This document shows, in pieces, positions 1 to 9,155 of a DNA stretch of 17,530 bases. Made by a program: the position numbers and the translations under genes. The DNA comes from Gnomoniopsis sp. IMI 355080 (taxonomy: Eukaryota > Ascomycota > Sordariomycetes > Diaporthales > Gnomoniaceae). The notes beneath the pieces were generated by a model. The model saw nothing but the letters and a program-made list of their open reading frames with translations, did no database searches and was not told the origin of the DNA. Where the stretch lies: assembly GCA_027946555.1 (NCBI GenBank), contig JAPEVC010000401.1, forward strand, positions 1-17,530. Direction: 5' to 3'. The first letter of the stretch is position 1. Every line of letters begins with the position of its first letter.

Positions 1-1130
1 GCTTGGGGGGGGGGGCTAGTGTGTATGTGGCTGCTGGCACAGAGGGTGTACTCCGTAGGGCATGGCAAGTCCTGATGCCCTTCTTTAAACTTTTGCTGCT
101 CTTGTCCAGCCACGGCGCATTATTACACCAGCGTCGCATAGTCGACAATGTTTCGAAAATTATGCAGCAACCAATATTCGTTTGCCCCCGGGTCTTGTCC
201 GCGTTGACATTCAGCCTGCATGTGGTGGTACTGAAGATCGGTTTCATCTGTATCTGGCGTCCCATTTAAGGCTTGGCCCATAACTATGTCCCTCGTGAGT
301 AGTCCACGACATCCAACGTCTGAGTGCGCCGTAGCATGTATCGGCCGCTGCTTTTCGACAATGGGATATATCGTGCCTCTAACACATGCTGCCTATCAAC
401 CCAATAGCTTGACGGCATGGCAAGTAGAAATGTTGTGTGGCTTTAGCCTCCTGGGGCTTTTGGGATCGCCTCTAGGTCTCATATAGCGCATCAGTCGCAT
501 AGTATAGTTTGATGCGCTTGTATATATCTGCTTTGCCACCAGCTCGAACGTATACTTGCCAGCTGGTACTGTACCGCGCTTTTTTACTCAGCACCTCTCA
601 GGCAAACTCAAACCTCGAGTCAACTTGTCTGAGCAACGGAAGAAGCGGGACGAGCTCTTCAGCTTAGCTCTCCTCCCGATGCCAAGTTGTCTGTATATGT
701 TCTGCGTACATATGTATCATTGCTGTCCGCCTGAGGACGGAGAACAGGATCCTGCCGACGACGAGGCCCTTGGCCATTGGCCCAAGAGCGCATTGCGCGG
801 TGCCAGCGGCTTACCGAGTCCAACGTCCAATCCCGGGCCCAAACAATCTTGCTCTCGAAGTCATACTGTCTTGTGAGACGCTCGTCCTCAGTTTTACCCC
901 TCTGTTGTGATACCAAGCAGCTGACAATGTCCCAAAGTGAGCACCCAGGCTGCTGCCTTCGTAGTAGATTCACCATCAACAGCCCGAATAAGATCATCTT
1001 ATCCGAGTGCATTTCAGTGACAGATTTCCCCTGTGTGTAAACCATCTCCAACCATTTGTCCAACGGGCAATGTTTTAACATCGCGTAGCAGCACTTACCA
1101 TCAGACAAGATACAGCCAAGAACAAGTGTA
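1..1130. other. Left intergenic region, no recognised gene
   Basis: No reading frame here gives a recognisable protein family. The stretch contains an 11-base G run near its start (about positions 5-15), a 9-bp inverted repeat at 485-518, and the upstream region of the gene starting at 1131. An antisense frame is open through 659-1432 and is discussed under findings; it has no family resemblance that I can see. Its distal part probably contains the promoter and leader of the 1131 gene. Confidence 0.6.
485..518. repeat. 9-bp perfect inverted repeat
   Basis: AGCGCATCA at 485-493 is the exact reverse complement of TGATGCGCT at 510-518, with a 16-nt AT-rich spacer. It could form a small hairpin or be a dyad binding site. 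No gene context assigns a role. Confidence 0.6.
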
Positions 1131-1886
1131 ATGGGTCTCCTCAACCTCCTCCGCCGACTCTGGCGCTTCCTCCACCCGCAATGGACCGCCATGACCCCCA
1201 AACAAATCAATGAAATCGACCGTGCAGTCGCAGAGTCAATGGCCAAGGGAAGTTTCACCACGAGGCACCGACCAACAACAGCACCCCCGACCGCTGACCA
1301 GTTATGGGCGGGCACCGGGGATGCGACGAGCGAGTACGCATATGCGGGAGGAGGAGGAGGAGGAGGAGGAGGCAGCAGTGACGGCGGGTATATGCCACCT
1401 CTGCCCAACGAAACGGCACGCCTCTGGTCCATGTCCTCGCGCGGGGGTGTCTCTGCAGGAGGAGGAGGAGGAGGAGGAGGCAGTGACGGTTATAGGCCCC
1501 CTTTTCCCAACGAAACGGCACGTCTCTGGTCCATGTCCTCACGTGGGGGCGTATCTGTGGGATCCTCGTCGCGCGGGCGTGATTCGGGGTACGCGGAGCA
1601 ACGGCCGCCTTCGTCGAGGTCGAGGAAATACACGCCTTCGCCGCAGCAGCACCAGCAGCAGCATTACGCCTCCTACCATGGGCCGTACAACAGCCAGCAA
1701 TGGGAGGGCTACGAGCAGTCGGAGCCATACTACCATAACTACGACGAACACCAGTTGCAGTACGCACGGCCGCAATATCCACCGGCTAGTTATTATCCAG
1801 AGGGCGGGTATGCACGGGCATATGTGCCGCCTGTCGATGAGGGCGATGGGATCGTGGCCGGTCAGCCGGTCAATGCGCCTTTTTGA
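1131..1886 (+). CDS. Hypothetical low-complexity protein, Gly-rich repeats and Tyr/Gln-rich tail
   Basis: A single 251-codon frame with no required intron; I do not recognise the family. Residues 1-45 are the only complex part: a short basic/hydrophobic start (MGLLNLLRRLWRFL) followed by a predicted helical stretch containing TPKQINEIDRAVAESM. Residues about 72-140 hold two copies of a 34-residue unit, each a polyglycine run followed by PPxPNETARLWSMSSRGGVS. The remainder is Ser/Arg-rich, then rich in Gln, Tyr and Pro (QQHQQQHY, several YY and PPxSYYP-like segments), resembling prion-like or phase-separating tails. Codons in the N-terminal part favour C in third positions, as in the other genes here, which supports real coding. 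The amphipathic N-terminus could be a membrane or mitochondrial anchor, but that is inference. The ATG at 1131 is the first in frame. It is convergent with the methyltransferase gene that ends at 2490. Confidence 0.7.
   Translation: MGLLNLLRRLWRFLHPQWTAMTPKQINEIDRAVAESMAKGSFTTRHRPTTAPPTADQLWAGTGDATSEYAYAGGGGGGGGGSSDGGYMPPLPNETARLWSMSSRGGVSAGGGGGGGGSDGYRPPFPNETARLWSMSSRGGVSVGSSSRGRDSGYAEQRPPSSRSRKYTPSPQQHQQQHYASYHGPYNSQQWEGYEQSEPYYHNYDEHQLQYARPQYPPASYYPEGGYARAYVPPVDEGDGIVAGQPVNAPF
1346..1558 (+). repeat. 102-bp tandem duplication with (GGA)n tracts inside a CDS
   Basis: The same block (CCCAACGAAACGGCAC followed by CTCTGGTCCATGTCCTC) occurs with its shared A at 1407 and again at 1509, a period of 102 bp or 34 codons. 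Each copy is preceded by a GGA microsatellite, at about 1347-1372 and 1458-1480. The length is a multiple of three, so the frame is kept and two near-identical peptide units result. The copies differ mainly at synonymous positions, which suggests that the repeated peptide is conserved. Confidence 0.85.
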
Positions 1887-2330
1887 GTGCACGTGAATAT
1901 GCTACAGTGTTTTGTGTCGGGTGGGATAAAATTTGGACGGGAATTGATCCTGGGAAACATAAATTCTGCTCCTCGACTTTTAATTTGCATTTAGATACCC
2001 CTTGAGCCAGCTGGTTTGTTTTTGAATTCGAGGGAGTTGTATGATTCTGGTTACATGCATGTCTGCGATGTACCACTAATGCAGCAGGCTTTGAATCTTC
2101 CCAAACGCACTGAGTTTCCGCCCGACAGGACGTTTTTGGGCTTTTGCAAGACATCAATGGTACTGATCATGGAAGTGAGGGACCACAGTGCTATGCAGGA
2201 ATCTTGTAGCACCTTTAGTCTTCTTTGCTAGTCAACATAGACAAACAACTAAAGGGTGCAACGATGAATCTCCTTCAGCATATGATCTGGTACATCTTGT
2301 GCCAGTCACAACTACAACAATCAAGGCAAT

Positions 2331-2361
<31 letters not shown>

Positions 2362-2489
2362 GCATTTGAGTAGGACCATGTCCAGGGGTATGGTATGGCC
2401 ATTCTTTCTACACATCCAAATCGACCAAGGCGTAAGCCAGCCTTTAAATTGCACCACTGGCACCTGCCCCCCCTCCCATTATAGGGACT
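1887..2489. other. Convergent intergenic region
   Basis: This 603-bp stretch lies between two convergent stop codons and should hold both 3' UTRs. Short frames occur on both strands, but none shows family resemblance. Its main landmark is the alternating purine-pyrimidine tract at 2329-2361. Confidence 0.6.
2329..2361. repeat. (GT)n(GC)n microsatellite, Z-DNA-prone tract
   Basis: About ten GT units (2331-2350) run directly into five GC units (2351-2360). With the flanking bases this gives 33 nt of uninterrupted purine-pyrimidine alternation. Such tracts are classical left-handed DNA formers and are length-polymorphic. It sits between two convergent genes. Confidence 0.9.
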
Positions 2490-4205
2490 CTAGATCTTTC
2501 TATAATTCCACGTCATCATCACACTCGCATTCTGATACCAACTCAGCAGCGGATTCTCGCCATTCTGCGTCTCGCAATCCTCCACATACGCCCAACTGCG
2601 CATAAAGTCTTCGTGTGAACGCACACGGCTCAACTTGCCCGTGATGGACCGATAGATGGCCTCCATAGTCTCAAAGTCCGTCGGGAACATGATGTCGAAG
2701 TAGCCTTGGTGAACCTTTGGTCGCTGGTCAGCCAATACTTATCTACCATACACAGTAACTCGACAAAGGTTGTGTACTTACCATCGGTGTGCTAACAGGT
2801 ACCGGCCGCCGGCGGTACCGTGTCTGAACAATCGGTGCATTCAGCCCACCAATCGCTTCAGGCAGTGAATGGAAGTCGCTCGTCAACAGCTGATGGTTCG
2901 GAAAGTAGCGCTCTAGCGTCTCGAAGAATCCCATCAGGCGCGTCGGCAGATATTCCGGCTCACTCAAGCCATCACCGCTCTTGCGTCGGAGACCCTCTCG
3001 CACGCGCCGCACCATCCGCGCCGCCCACCGCTCTTGCTTGGGCAGCCCGAGCCCGGATCGGCTATAGTAAGGCAGGGGATACACACCCTCGGTGGCGATA
3101 TGGCGCAGCCGCAAGAAGCGCGCTACAAGTGGGTCGGTGACGGGTGCGAAGAAATCGTAAAAATCCCCCTCGGCGTCGATGAGCACTGTACCTTGCAAAG
3201 GCTCCTCGGTGGCAAGATCGTAGCGTATAACATCGTGCGCAAAGTTGTCAAATACCTCAAAGGCGAGGAAGAAGCACGGCGAGGGCACGGGATCGCGCCA
3301 GTCGAAGATGGATTTGTTGATGATCTCGACCTTGCCTCGGTGGCCGCGTGACTCAGCTGTAGCGGCGAGCGAAGAGGCTTGCACGCTGGCAAGGTTGGAG
3401 GAAATCTCGATGACTTTGTATTTTGTGCGCTCGTATACCTCGGGCTCGACGGCGCGGATGTGGTCGAGGATGTTGAGCATGAGGGTGCCACGGCCGGCGC
3501 CCATCTCGTAGATGATCAAATCATGGTAGGGAAAGGTAGTGTGGCGGTAGTTCTCGCAAAGGTAGCGCGCAATGGCCTCGCCATAGTAGGGGCGGAAGAG
3601 TTCGGTGGGCGTATACCAGAGCTGACGGGTGTCAGAGGGCTGGTGAGCGTCGAGAGTATCCTCAAACTCGCTAAAACGGGCGGAGAGGAGCGAGTGGAAT
3701 TCGAGTTCGTCGCGGATGTGGGGGAAGTCAAAGGGCGCGCCTGGGGTGAAAATGACGACTTGTTTGGAGAAGTAGCCGTAGTGTGGGTTGTAAAGGCTGT
3801 CTATTCGAAGCATTGTTAGTTTCCCGTGCTGTGGCCCAGAGCTTGCCGCTGGGAAAGAAAAAGACATAACAAACCCTCAATGAAGTCCCGCATCAACATC
3901 CTGACTCTTCGCGGACGCTCTTTGTAGCTCCGTAGCTCCTTCGCAGTGACCAGCGGATACCTCTCCAACTCTTCGGACTTCTCCTTGGGATAGACATTGC
4001 TCCTCTGCTGCCACCCACGCTCCTTTTCCGACGTAGAAATGGAGCCCCGAGTCGAGTCCCCTCCTCGCCCAGACGACAAGGCTCTCAGCTGGCGGCCGTG
4101 GTGGAGGGCGGTCGCGAGGTTGACGAGGTTGGGGCGGGCTAGACAGGCCGGATGAGGTCGCCGGAACAGCTGTCTGAACAGCTGGGTGACAACGGGCGAG
4201 TCCAT
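2490..4205 (-). CDS. Mitochondrial SAM-dependent methyltransferase, MidA/NDUFAF7 (DUF185) family
   Basis: Exons 4205-3875, 3800-2782 and 2714-2490 give 524 residues. Intron 1 (74 bp) has donor GTTTGT, branch CTAAC and acceptor ATAG; it restores the continuous motif RDFIEDSLYNPHYGYFSKQ, typical of the family, at residues 106-124. Intron 2 (67 bp, donor GTAAGT) is placed so that TPM joins VHQGYFDI at 448-458. Residues 1-55 are Arg-rich and nearly free of acid (RQLFRRPHP, HHGRQLRALSSGRGG), as in a mitochondrial presequence. The SAM-binding glycine motif is YEMGAGRGTLMLNIL at 208-222. FEVFDNFAHD (291-300) and the C-terminal NGENPLLSWY (501-510) are further conserved blocks. Family members methylate arginine in complex I subunits (NDUFAF7) or have unassigned mitochondrial roles. 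This one looks closer to the less studied fungal branch with SLYNPHYGY than to canonical NDUFAF7, so the substrate is uncertain. It is divergent from the gene at 4613. Confidence 0.9.
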
Positions 4206-4468
4206 CGCGGTGGAGTGGAAGAAGAAAGAGACGTCCACAGTCGAAATGGTCGGGTTCGGCTGGAGGAGGTAGCTAGAGGGTTGGTGGGGAGCGCGTCGCA
4301 TTAGCTGGAGCTCTTCTGTCAAGACATGGATGCTGGTAAGCATGCTTTTGGATCCCTGCTTCAAAACTAGGAATTGCTCGTGTGCGCATCTAATGCATGA
4401 CATCGATGGATTCACTTTTTCACTCCCGCCGGGACTCATCTACTATGGTAATAGAATTCCTTCTAATT

Positions 4469-4485
4469 CATTGATTGAATCAATG
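4469..4485. promoter_or_regulatory. 17-bp perfect palindrome (8+1+8)
   Basis: CATTGATT and AATCAATG flank a single G. The dyad contains TGATTGAATCA and lies 128 bp upstream of the ATG at 4613 and about 264 bp upstream of the opposite ATG. It may be a dimeric factor site; it also falls inside the candidate leader intron 4336-4492. Confidence 0.5.
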
Positions 4486-4532
4486 CTTGCAGAATTATTG
4501 ATCTTTCTAAATAATCATACTTACCAAGTACG

Positions 4533-4606
4533 ATGGTCACACCTAGCATATGACACATCTGCCACACTCACCGGGACATAAGCCATTCATCCACACTGTG
4601 TATTAG
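4533..4606 (+). promoter_or_regulatory. Two linked uORFs before the cysteine synthase start
   Basis: uORF1 (4533-4553) encodes 6 residues. Its TGA overlaps the ATG of uORF2 as ATGA (4550-4553). uORF2 (4550-4606) encodes 18 residues and stops 6 nt before the main ATG at 4613. If the transcript includes this segment, ribosomes would meet both before the main frame. Whether it does is not shown by the sequence. Confidence 0.4.
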
Positions 4607-4612
4607 AGAGCC

Positions 4613-5968
4613 ATGTCCCTCAGCGACCACCCACGGCTCTACGGCAGCGCCGCCCTCACTCTTACTTTCATAGCGGGCATCCTCGTAACCCTTGGCTTCA
4701 AAGACCTCTACCCAGACCTCGAGAGGCGCTATAAAGCCTCGGTCAACAAACGCCCCCGCCGCTCCTCTACCGCAACCCTCGACCCGCGCCATCGCAGCAG
4801 CTTCTTCTTTCCTACCACTCCGCTGTCACTAGAAGACCATGACGATGATGCCGGCCTTTTCACCGCCCCGAGCGCCATTTCAGAAGGCATTGAGTCCACC
4901 ATTGGCCAGACGCCCCTCCTGCGCCTCAAGGCCCTCTCGCGTCTCACTCGCCGCACCATCCTCGCCAAAGCCGAGTTCTTGAATGGCTGCGGCGGCAGTC
5001 CCAAAGATCGCGTGGCACTATCCATGATCCTCACTGCCGAGGCTGCAGGATTGCTCGTCCCGCACCGCGGTGACACCATCTACGAAGGCACCGTCGGCTC
5101 CACCGGCATCTCGCTCGCGACACTGGCCCGCGCTAGGGGCTACCGCTGCCACATTTGCATGCCGGCCGACGTGGCGATCGAGAAGAGCGAGCTGCTCACA
5201 CAGTTGGGCGCGACGGTGGAGCGTGTCACACCTGCTCCTATTACCAGCACAGAGCACTTTGTCAATCTCGCGCGGCGGCGGGCGGCGGAGCATGCGGCGC
5301 GATGGGCGGATGGCAGCGTGGGCTTCTTTGCGGATCAGTTTGAGAGCGAGGCGAACTGGTGCGCCCACTTTGAGGGTACCGGGCCGGAAGTTCTGGCACA
5401 GGCTGGCCGGGATCTTGCTGCTTTCGTGGCAGGGGCCGGCACGGGGGGCACAGTGAGCGGGGTGGCAAAGTATTTGAAGGAGGAGGCCAAGTTAGCGGAG
5501 AGCGTGCAGGTGGTGCTGGCAGATCCGCAGGGAAGTGGACTGTATAACAAGATCAAGTACGGTGTGATGTACTCACCAACGGAGCGCGAAGGGACGAGGC
5601 GAAGAAGTCAAGTCGATACCATTGTAGAGGGGATCGGAATTACGCGAATCACGGAGAATTTTGAAGCCGGAAGAGAGTTGATTGACGATGCGGTCAAAGT
5701 TAGCGACGACCAGGCATGTGTGATGGCGCGGTGGCTGGTGGAGAATGAGGGTATTTTCGCGGGGAGTAGCAGTGCGGTGAATTTGGTGGCTGCGGTGGTC
5801 ACGGCTCTGAGGCTGCCCGAGGGGAGCAAAGTGGTCACGATCTTGTGTGATAGTGGCCAGAGGCATATGAGTAAGTTCTATAAGAGGGTAGCGGAAATGG
5901 GCTTGCAGGAGGAGCACGGGGATGACTTATTTGAGATGCTGGGAATTGAGGAGGCTGCAAATGCGTGA
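4613..5968 (+). CDS. Membrane-anchored cysteine synthase-like PLP enzyme (fungal cysteine synthase 2 type)
   Basis: Intronless, 451 residues. Residues about 11-29 (GSAALTLTFIAGILVTLGF) form one hydrophobic segment, followed by a basic stretch (46-61), as in a tail-out mitochondrial outer-membrane anchor. The fold-type II PLP domain starts near residue 90 with IGQTPLLRL. The PLP lysine is K131 in GGSPKDRVA. EGTVGSTG (158-165) is the substrate loop, GAGTGGT (274-280) binds the PLP phosphate, and GSSSAVN (384-390) and CDSGQRH (412-418) complete the site. There is no C-terminal CBS domain pair, so it is not cystathionine beta-synthase. Family members make cysteine from O-acetylserine and sulfide. 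The closest type I know is yeast YGR012W/Mcy1 and S. pombe Cys12, where the mitochondrial location is reported but physiological substrate use is less settled. The ATG at 4613 has G at -3. It is divergent from the methyltransferase gene and convergent with TFIIS. Confidence 0.94.
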   Translation: MSLSDHPRLYGSAALTLTFIAGILVTLGFKDLYPDLERRYKASVNKRPRRSSTATLDPRHRSSFFFPTTPLSLEDHDDDAGLFTAPSAISEGIESTIGQTPLLRLKALSRLTRRTILAKAEFLNGCGGSPKDRVALSMILTAEAAGLLVPHRGDTIYEGTVGSTGISLATLARARGYRCHICMPADVAIEKSELLTQLGATVERVTPAPITSTEHFVNLARRRAAEHAARWADGSVGFFADQFESEANWCAHFEGTGPEVLAQAGRDLAAFVAGAGTGGTVSGVAKYLKEEAKLAESVQVVLADPQGSGLYNKIKYGVMYSPTEREGTRRRSQVDTIVEGIGITRITENFEAGRELIDDAVKVSDDQACVMARWLVENEGIFAGSSSAVNLVAAVVTALRLPEGSKVVTILCDSGQRHMSKFYKRVAEMGLQEEHGDDLFEMLGIEEAANA

Positions 5969-6383
5969 TCTCGTGGGCGAGAATGACACCGCGTGCGGCT
6001 ATTTTGAAAATCCCACGCAACTCTTCAGTGGAGTCTTCATATCCAAGGAGAAGACTGCATCTATGGATGTGCTGTATCTATGGAAGAAATACCTCAGACT
6101 ACAAGCATGGCTCAAGCCTCGAGACCTCTCATTTCAACAGTTGCGTCGTTCAAGGCTAAAGAAAACCGCTAGGCAATGTCTTGATTGAAATGATGAAAAC
6201 GCCCCTGCTGAATCCCAGCGTATCCTGTCTTTCGACACCTTCCCCCGTCCGGTACGCCACCAACACCTTTTTGAATGAACTTCGCCTAGGAATGGCAATG
6301 CTGCGAGTGAGCACGTTGGTTGTCGACACACCGTAGCGGCCCGGGCCCTTGTGACTCGATTCCAAGAACGTCTCGACATGCAA
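5969..6383. other. Convergent 3' region
   Basis: A 415-bp interval between the stop at 5968 and the TFIIS stop at 6384. It should contain both 3' UTRs. I see no further gene or repeat. Confidence 0.6.
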
Positions 6384-7524
6384 TCAGGAGAACTGTACGT
6401 ATTAGCTTATGACACTCGTAAGATCATGACACGTCGTAGATTCCTTACCTTCCAGCGATTGCCGCAAGCAAGACACTCGCAAAATGTCGTCATCGGTTCA
6501 TCAGCACTACGAGTCTGAGCCTGCGTGTAGCTGACTTTCTTCTGACCGCACTTGCCGCAGGTCAGGGCATCGCTGATGGACTTCTCGGGTTGGGCAACCT
6601 GAGCGTTGTTGATGTTCTCCTTTTCGTATGCCTTGTCACGCTCCTTGTGCTCCTGGCTCTTCAGCTCGTCTTGAGACATCTTGATGAACTCGATCGCAGT
6701 AATCTCGCCCGACATGACCCGGCGGCGGAGCTCCTTGTTGCTCTTGACCTTCAAATTCTGGAACAAGGATCGCATTTTGGCACGGTACTCGGCAGTTTCA
6801 CCACCAAAGTGCTTGAAAGCGGCAGCCTCCACCTCCGTGGCCTTGGCCGTGACCGTCTCGATGGAGTCAGTGCACATGTATGCCAGACCATTGTACATCA
6901 AACCCATGCAGTTGTTGCGCGTGGTGCTGTCGGTGACGTTGTAGCGGACATTGTCGGTTTTGCGGAAGTCGCGCTTCTCTATATCGCCCTCGTATGGCTT
7001 GTTGTTGGAGGGAGTGGGAGGAGGAATTGGCGATGCGGTCTGAGAAGGAGTGCTGGTGCGAGTGGGGGCCATAACACCCTTGCTCGGCTTCTTTTGTTGC
7101 ACTGCCTGCTTCCACTTGTCGACAACCTTCTTGGCTTCGGCGCGGACTTCTTCGGGGACTTCCGCATTATGTCGCAACTTTCCTATGTGCTGACCAGCCT
7201 TGGTTGCCTGTAGGGGAGATGAGAGTCAGTGGTGTGTGCGTGGAAGATGTGATTGCCCGAAGATGTTCCCAAAGAGACTGAGTAGCGCGATGCTTGAAGA
7301 CCATGTGGTAACAAGCGCTGTAGCCACAGTAGATCGAGTTGGGGTTTGCCTTGAATCAAAAAGCCCATTCAACCACACCTCAGACTTACCCGGAGGACGT
7401 CTTCAGTGGGGGCATCTTCCTTCTCCAGGGCCTTCAGCATGGTGACGATGGTACTGGGGGGCTCCTTCTTATCTATGGCCCGCTTCAGGTTCACGATATG
7501 CTCGCGCAGTTTCTTCTCATCCAT
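6384..7524 (-). CDS. DST1: Transcription elongation factor TFIIS (S-II)
   Basis: Exons 7524-7390, 7207-6449 and 6392-6384 give 300 residues, close to the yeast protein (309). TFIIS rescues backtracked RNA polymerase II by stimulating transcript cleavage. Residues 1-78 form the N-terminal helical bundle, followed by a Ser/Thr/Pro linker (about 83-115). The polymerase-binding three-helix domain covers about 118-245 (TTRNNCMGLMYNGLA, YRAKMRSLFQNLK, LRRRVMSGEI). The zinc ribbon has C262, C265, C290 and C293, with the catalytic acidic pair D281-E282 in QTRSADEP. Intron 1 (182 bp, GTAAGT...CTACAG) is phase 0. Intron 2 (56 bp, GTAAGG...CTAAT...GTACAG) leaves a final exon of 9 nt, TTC TCC TGA. This supplies the conserved ending NRWKFS; reading through instead would give a 10-residue non-family tail. 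The frame stays open upstream of the start to 7782 but has no ATG there, so M at 7524 is the first. Confidence 0.97.
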
Positions 7525-9155
7525 GTTGGCGACGTTGACCCGAGTTCGCAAGGTAAAAGGCGTGTTAAGGAAGCCGCAGACTGTTGAAGGCGAGGTTGCG
7601 TAGACCAAGTCGTAGATGACCGCAAAGTGGGGTTGCGCCGAAGGTCGCGGGACTTTGGGTCGAGCCCGCGATTTCGATTCCAATTCAAGACCAGAACAAC
7701 TCGCAGACAAGCAGATGGTGATGATTGCTTCGACAGAAACGCGCGACGCGATGGGTGGCCGTGAAGGTCTATCGGAAATCAAGGTGAGGCGAGCTCCGAA
7801 CGCGATGAAAGAAGGTTGAAGGCAGTCGCAGCGCGATACGATGCGGCTCTTCCCATCACAGCGGGAGACAAGGGTTTGCTTGCATGTAATGGCCCGTGCG
7901 TTGAAACAGACTGGGCCCCACTAGAGCTCTTGAGCTTTAAAGCTGCACCCGGGATACCCAATACCACCAAATACAATTCCGACATTGAAGATGGGAAATT
8001 GATTGTAACTTGTCTTTTAGTTGGCGCATGTGCTTACGCATAAATTTCTTGGTGATCAGTCATTCACTCCATTCTCCTTGCTCGACATGAAAGTTACGCC
8101 TATTCCAGGATTGAGAGACTATACACTCGCTCAAGCCTGGACATCAACACTTTGAGATTTGCAACAAAAATCTAAGTCAAAGGGCCTGGATTTTGAAAAG
8201 CTGCCTGTTGCGAAAGGATAGACTGGTTCAAGAGGTTTAAGCCTGGAAAGATCTTTCGCAGCTTGATATTGCATACAGCTCCCTGAAAATCTATCACCAC
8301 CATAGCTGAGCAACACTTGAGGAAATACATGAGTCTTTGAGGCGGAGTCGTCAAGAGGTTCCCATGTATCAATGGCACTCGACGGTAGCAGAGATCTGCA
8401 CCGTATACGGTTTTCGGTATTGAACATTCGTCTGATTCTTCACACAAAGGCACATCCGGTAGCTCTGGACCTACAAGCCCGCTGATTGCGCAAAAAATAT
8501 GTCTACGCTTCATATAGCTCTTGTTAATCTTCATAGCCTCTGACATATATCCAGAACTTCGGTATTAGTATAAGTTGAGTGGATATAATTATTTCGTCTT
8601 GGCGTAGCCAGCAGCGGTCGCTACCAGGTACATTGGTAGGAAGGCTGGATGCTGTATCTGTCCGATTTCAAACCACTTGTGATGAGTCAATTTATCGTTT
8701 AAAAGACAATTCCGATGCTGGATACAACAGTCTATAATATTCGCAGGTCAACAAAAAAGACCCTGAACAAGTCGTTAGCCGAATATACCCACAGTCACGG
8801 CCCATTGTGGTGGACCGAATCTGGCCTAGGGACCCTGTCGATCCCGAAGCTTCGGTGCGGCTGACACGCCAAATTGTTCCCTTCCGATTGGCAGAACCAA
8901 ATAGGGGCCGCTTAACGCTGACCTGCAGCCTCGCATGACACCTGTCGCTTCTGACTGCATTCGATGCGCGTCCAGTCTCGTATCCCTAAGATTATCCACC
9001 ACCCAAACGGACCCCTCTGTCAGCGCACGAGTATCTTGAGGAAACCCTGAAAAGTTCTAACTTCTATAACTTCTTAGCGACAACTTCAACAATTAGACGG
9101 ACCATGACATGAACAATTGGCGTGCCTCAACTCCCACTCCTGCCGACCCGCCGCC
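7525..9155. other. Divergent intergenic region between TFIIS and GUP1
   Basis: A 1.6-kb region that should carry both promoters. The section about 8000-8800 looks richer in A/T than the genes. An inverted CCAAT (ATTGG) is at 8887-8891, near an AGGGG element at about 8903-8907, plausible promoter sites for GUP1. Two overlapping minus-strand frames (8172-8546 and 8131-8427) have no recognised family. The GUP1-proximal end carries uORFs. No RNA gene was seen. Confidence 0.5.

Larger units (their letters stand above)
4206..4612. promoter_or_regulatory. Shared divergent promoter / leader region with uORFs
   Basis: Only 407 bp separate the two opposite ATGs, so both promoters and both leaders must fit here. 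The middle (about 4440-4520) is AT-rich and holds a 17-bp palindrome. On the + strand, 4336-4492 has intron-like ends: donor GTAAGC, CTAAT at 4463-4467, and acceptor TTGCAG. This could be a 5' UTR intron of the cysteine synthase gene. Two uORFs follow, at 4533-4553 and 4550-4606. Transcription starts cannot be seen from the sequence. Confidence 0.55.

Noticed and set aside
1210..1896. Second + frame of 228 codons overlapping the 1131 gene
   Set aside because: It is the shifted reading of the GGA and CAG repeats (poly-Glu, poly-Ser/Thr) and lacks a complex N-terminal domain.
7525..7782. N-terminal extension of TFIIS to 7782
   Set aside because: The frame is open but begins with TTG and contains no ATG before 7524; the family N-terminus starts at MDEKKLREH.
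8131..8546. Two overlapping minus-strand frames of 124 and 98 codons in the TFIIS-GUP1 spacer
   Set aside because: Neither gives a recognisable family or coding-like codon choice, and they overlap in different frames. A frameshifted relic is possible but cannot be supported.
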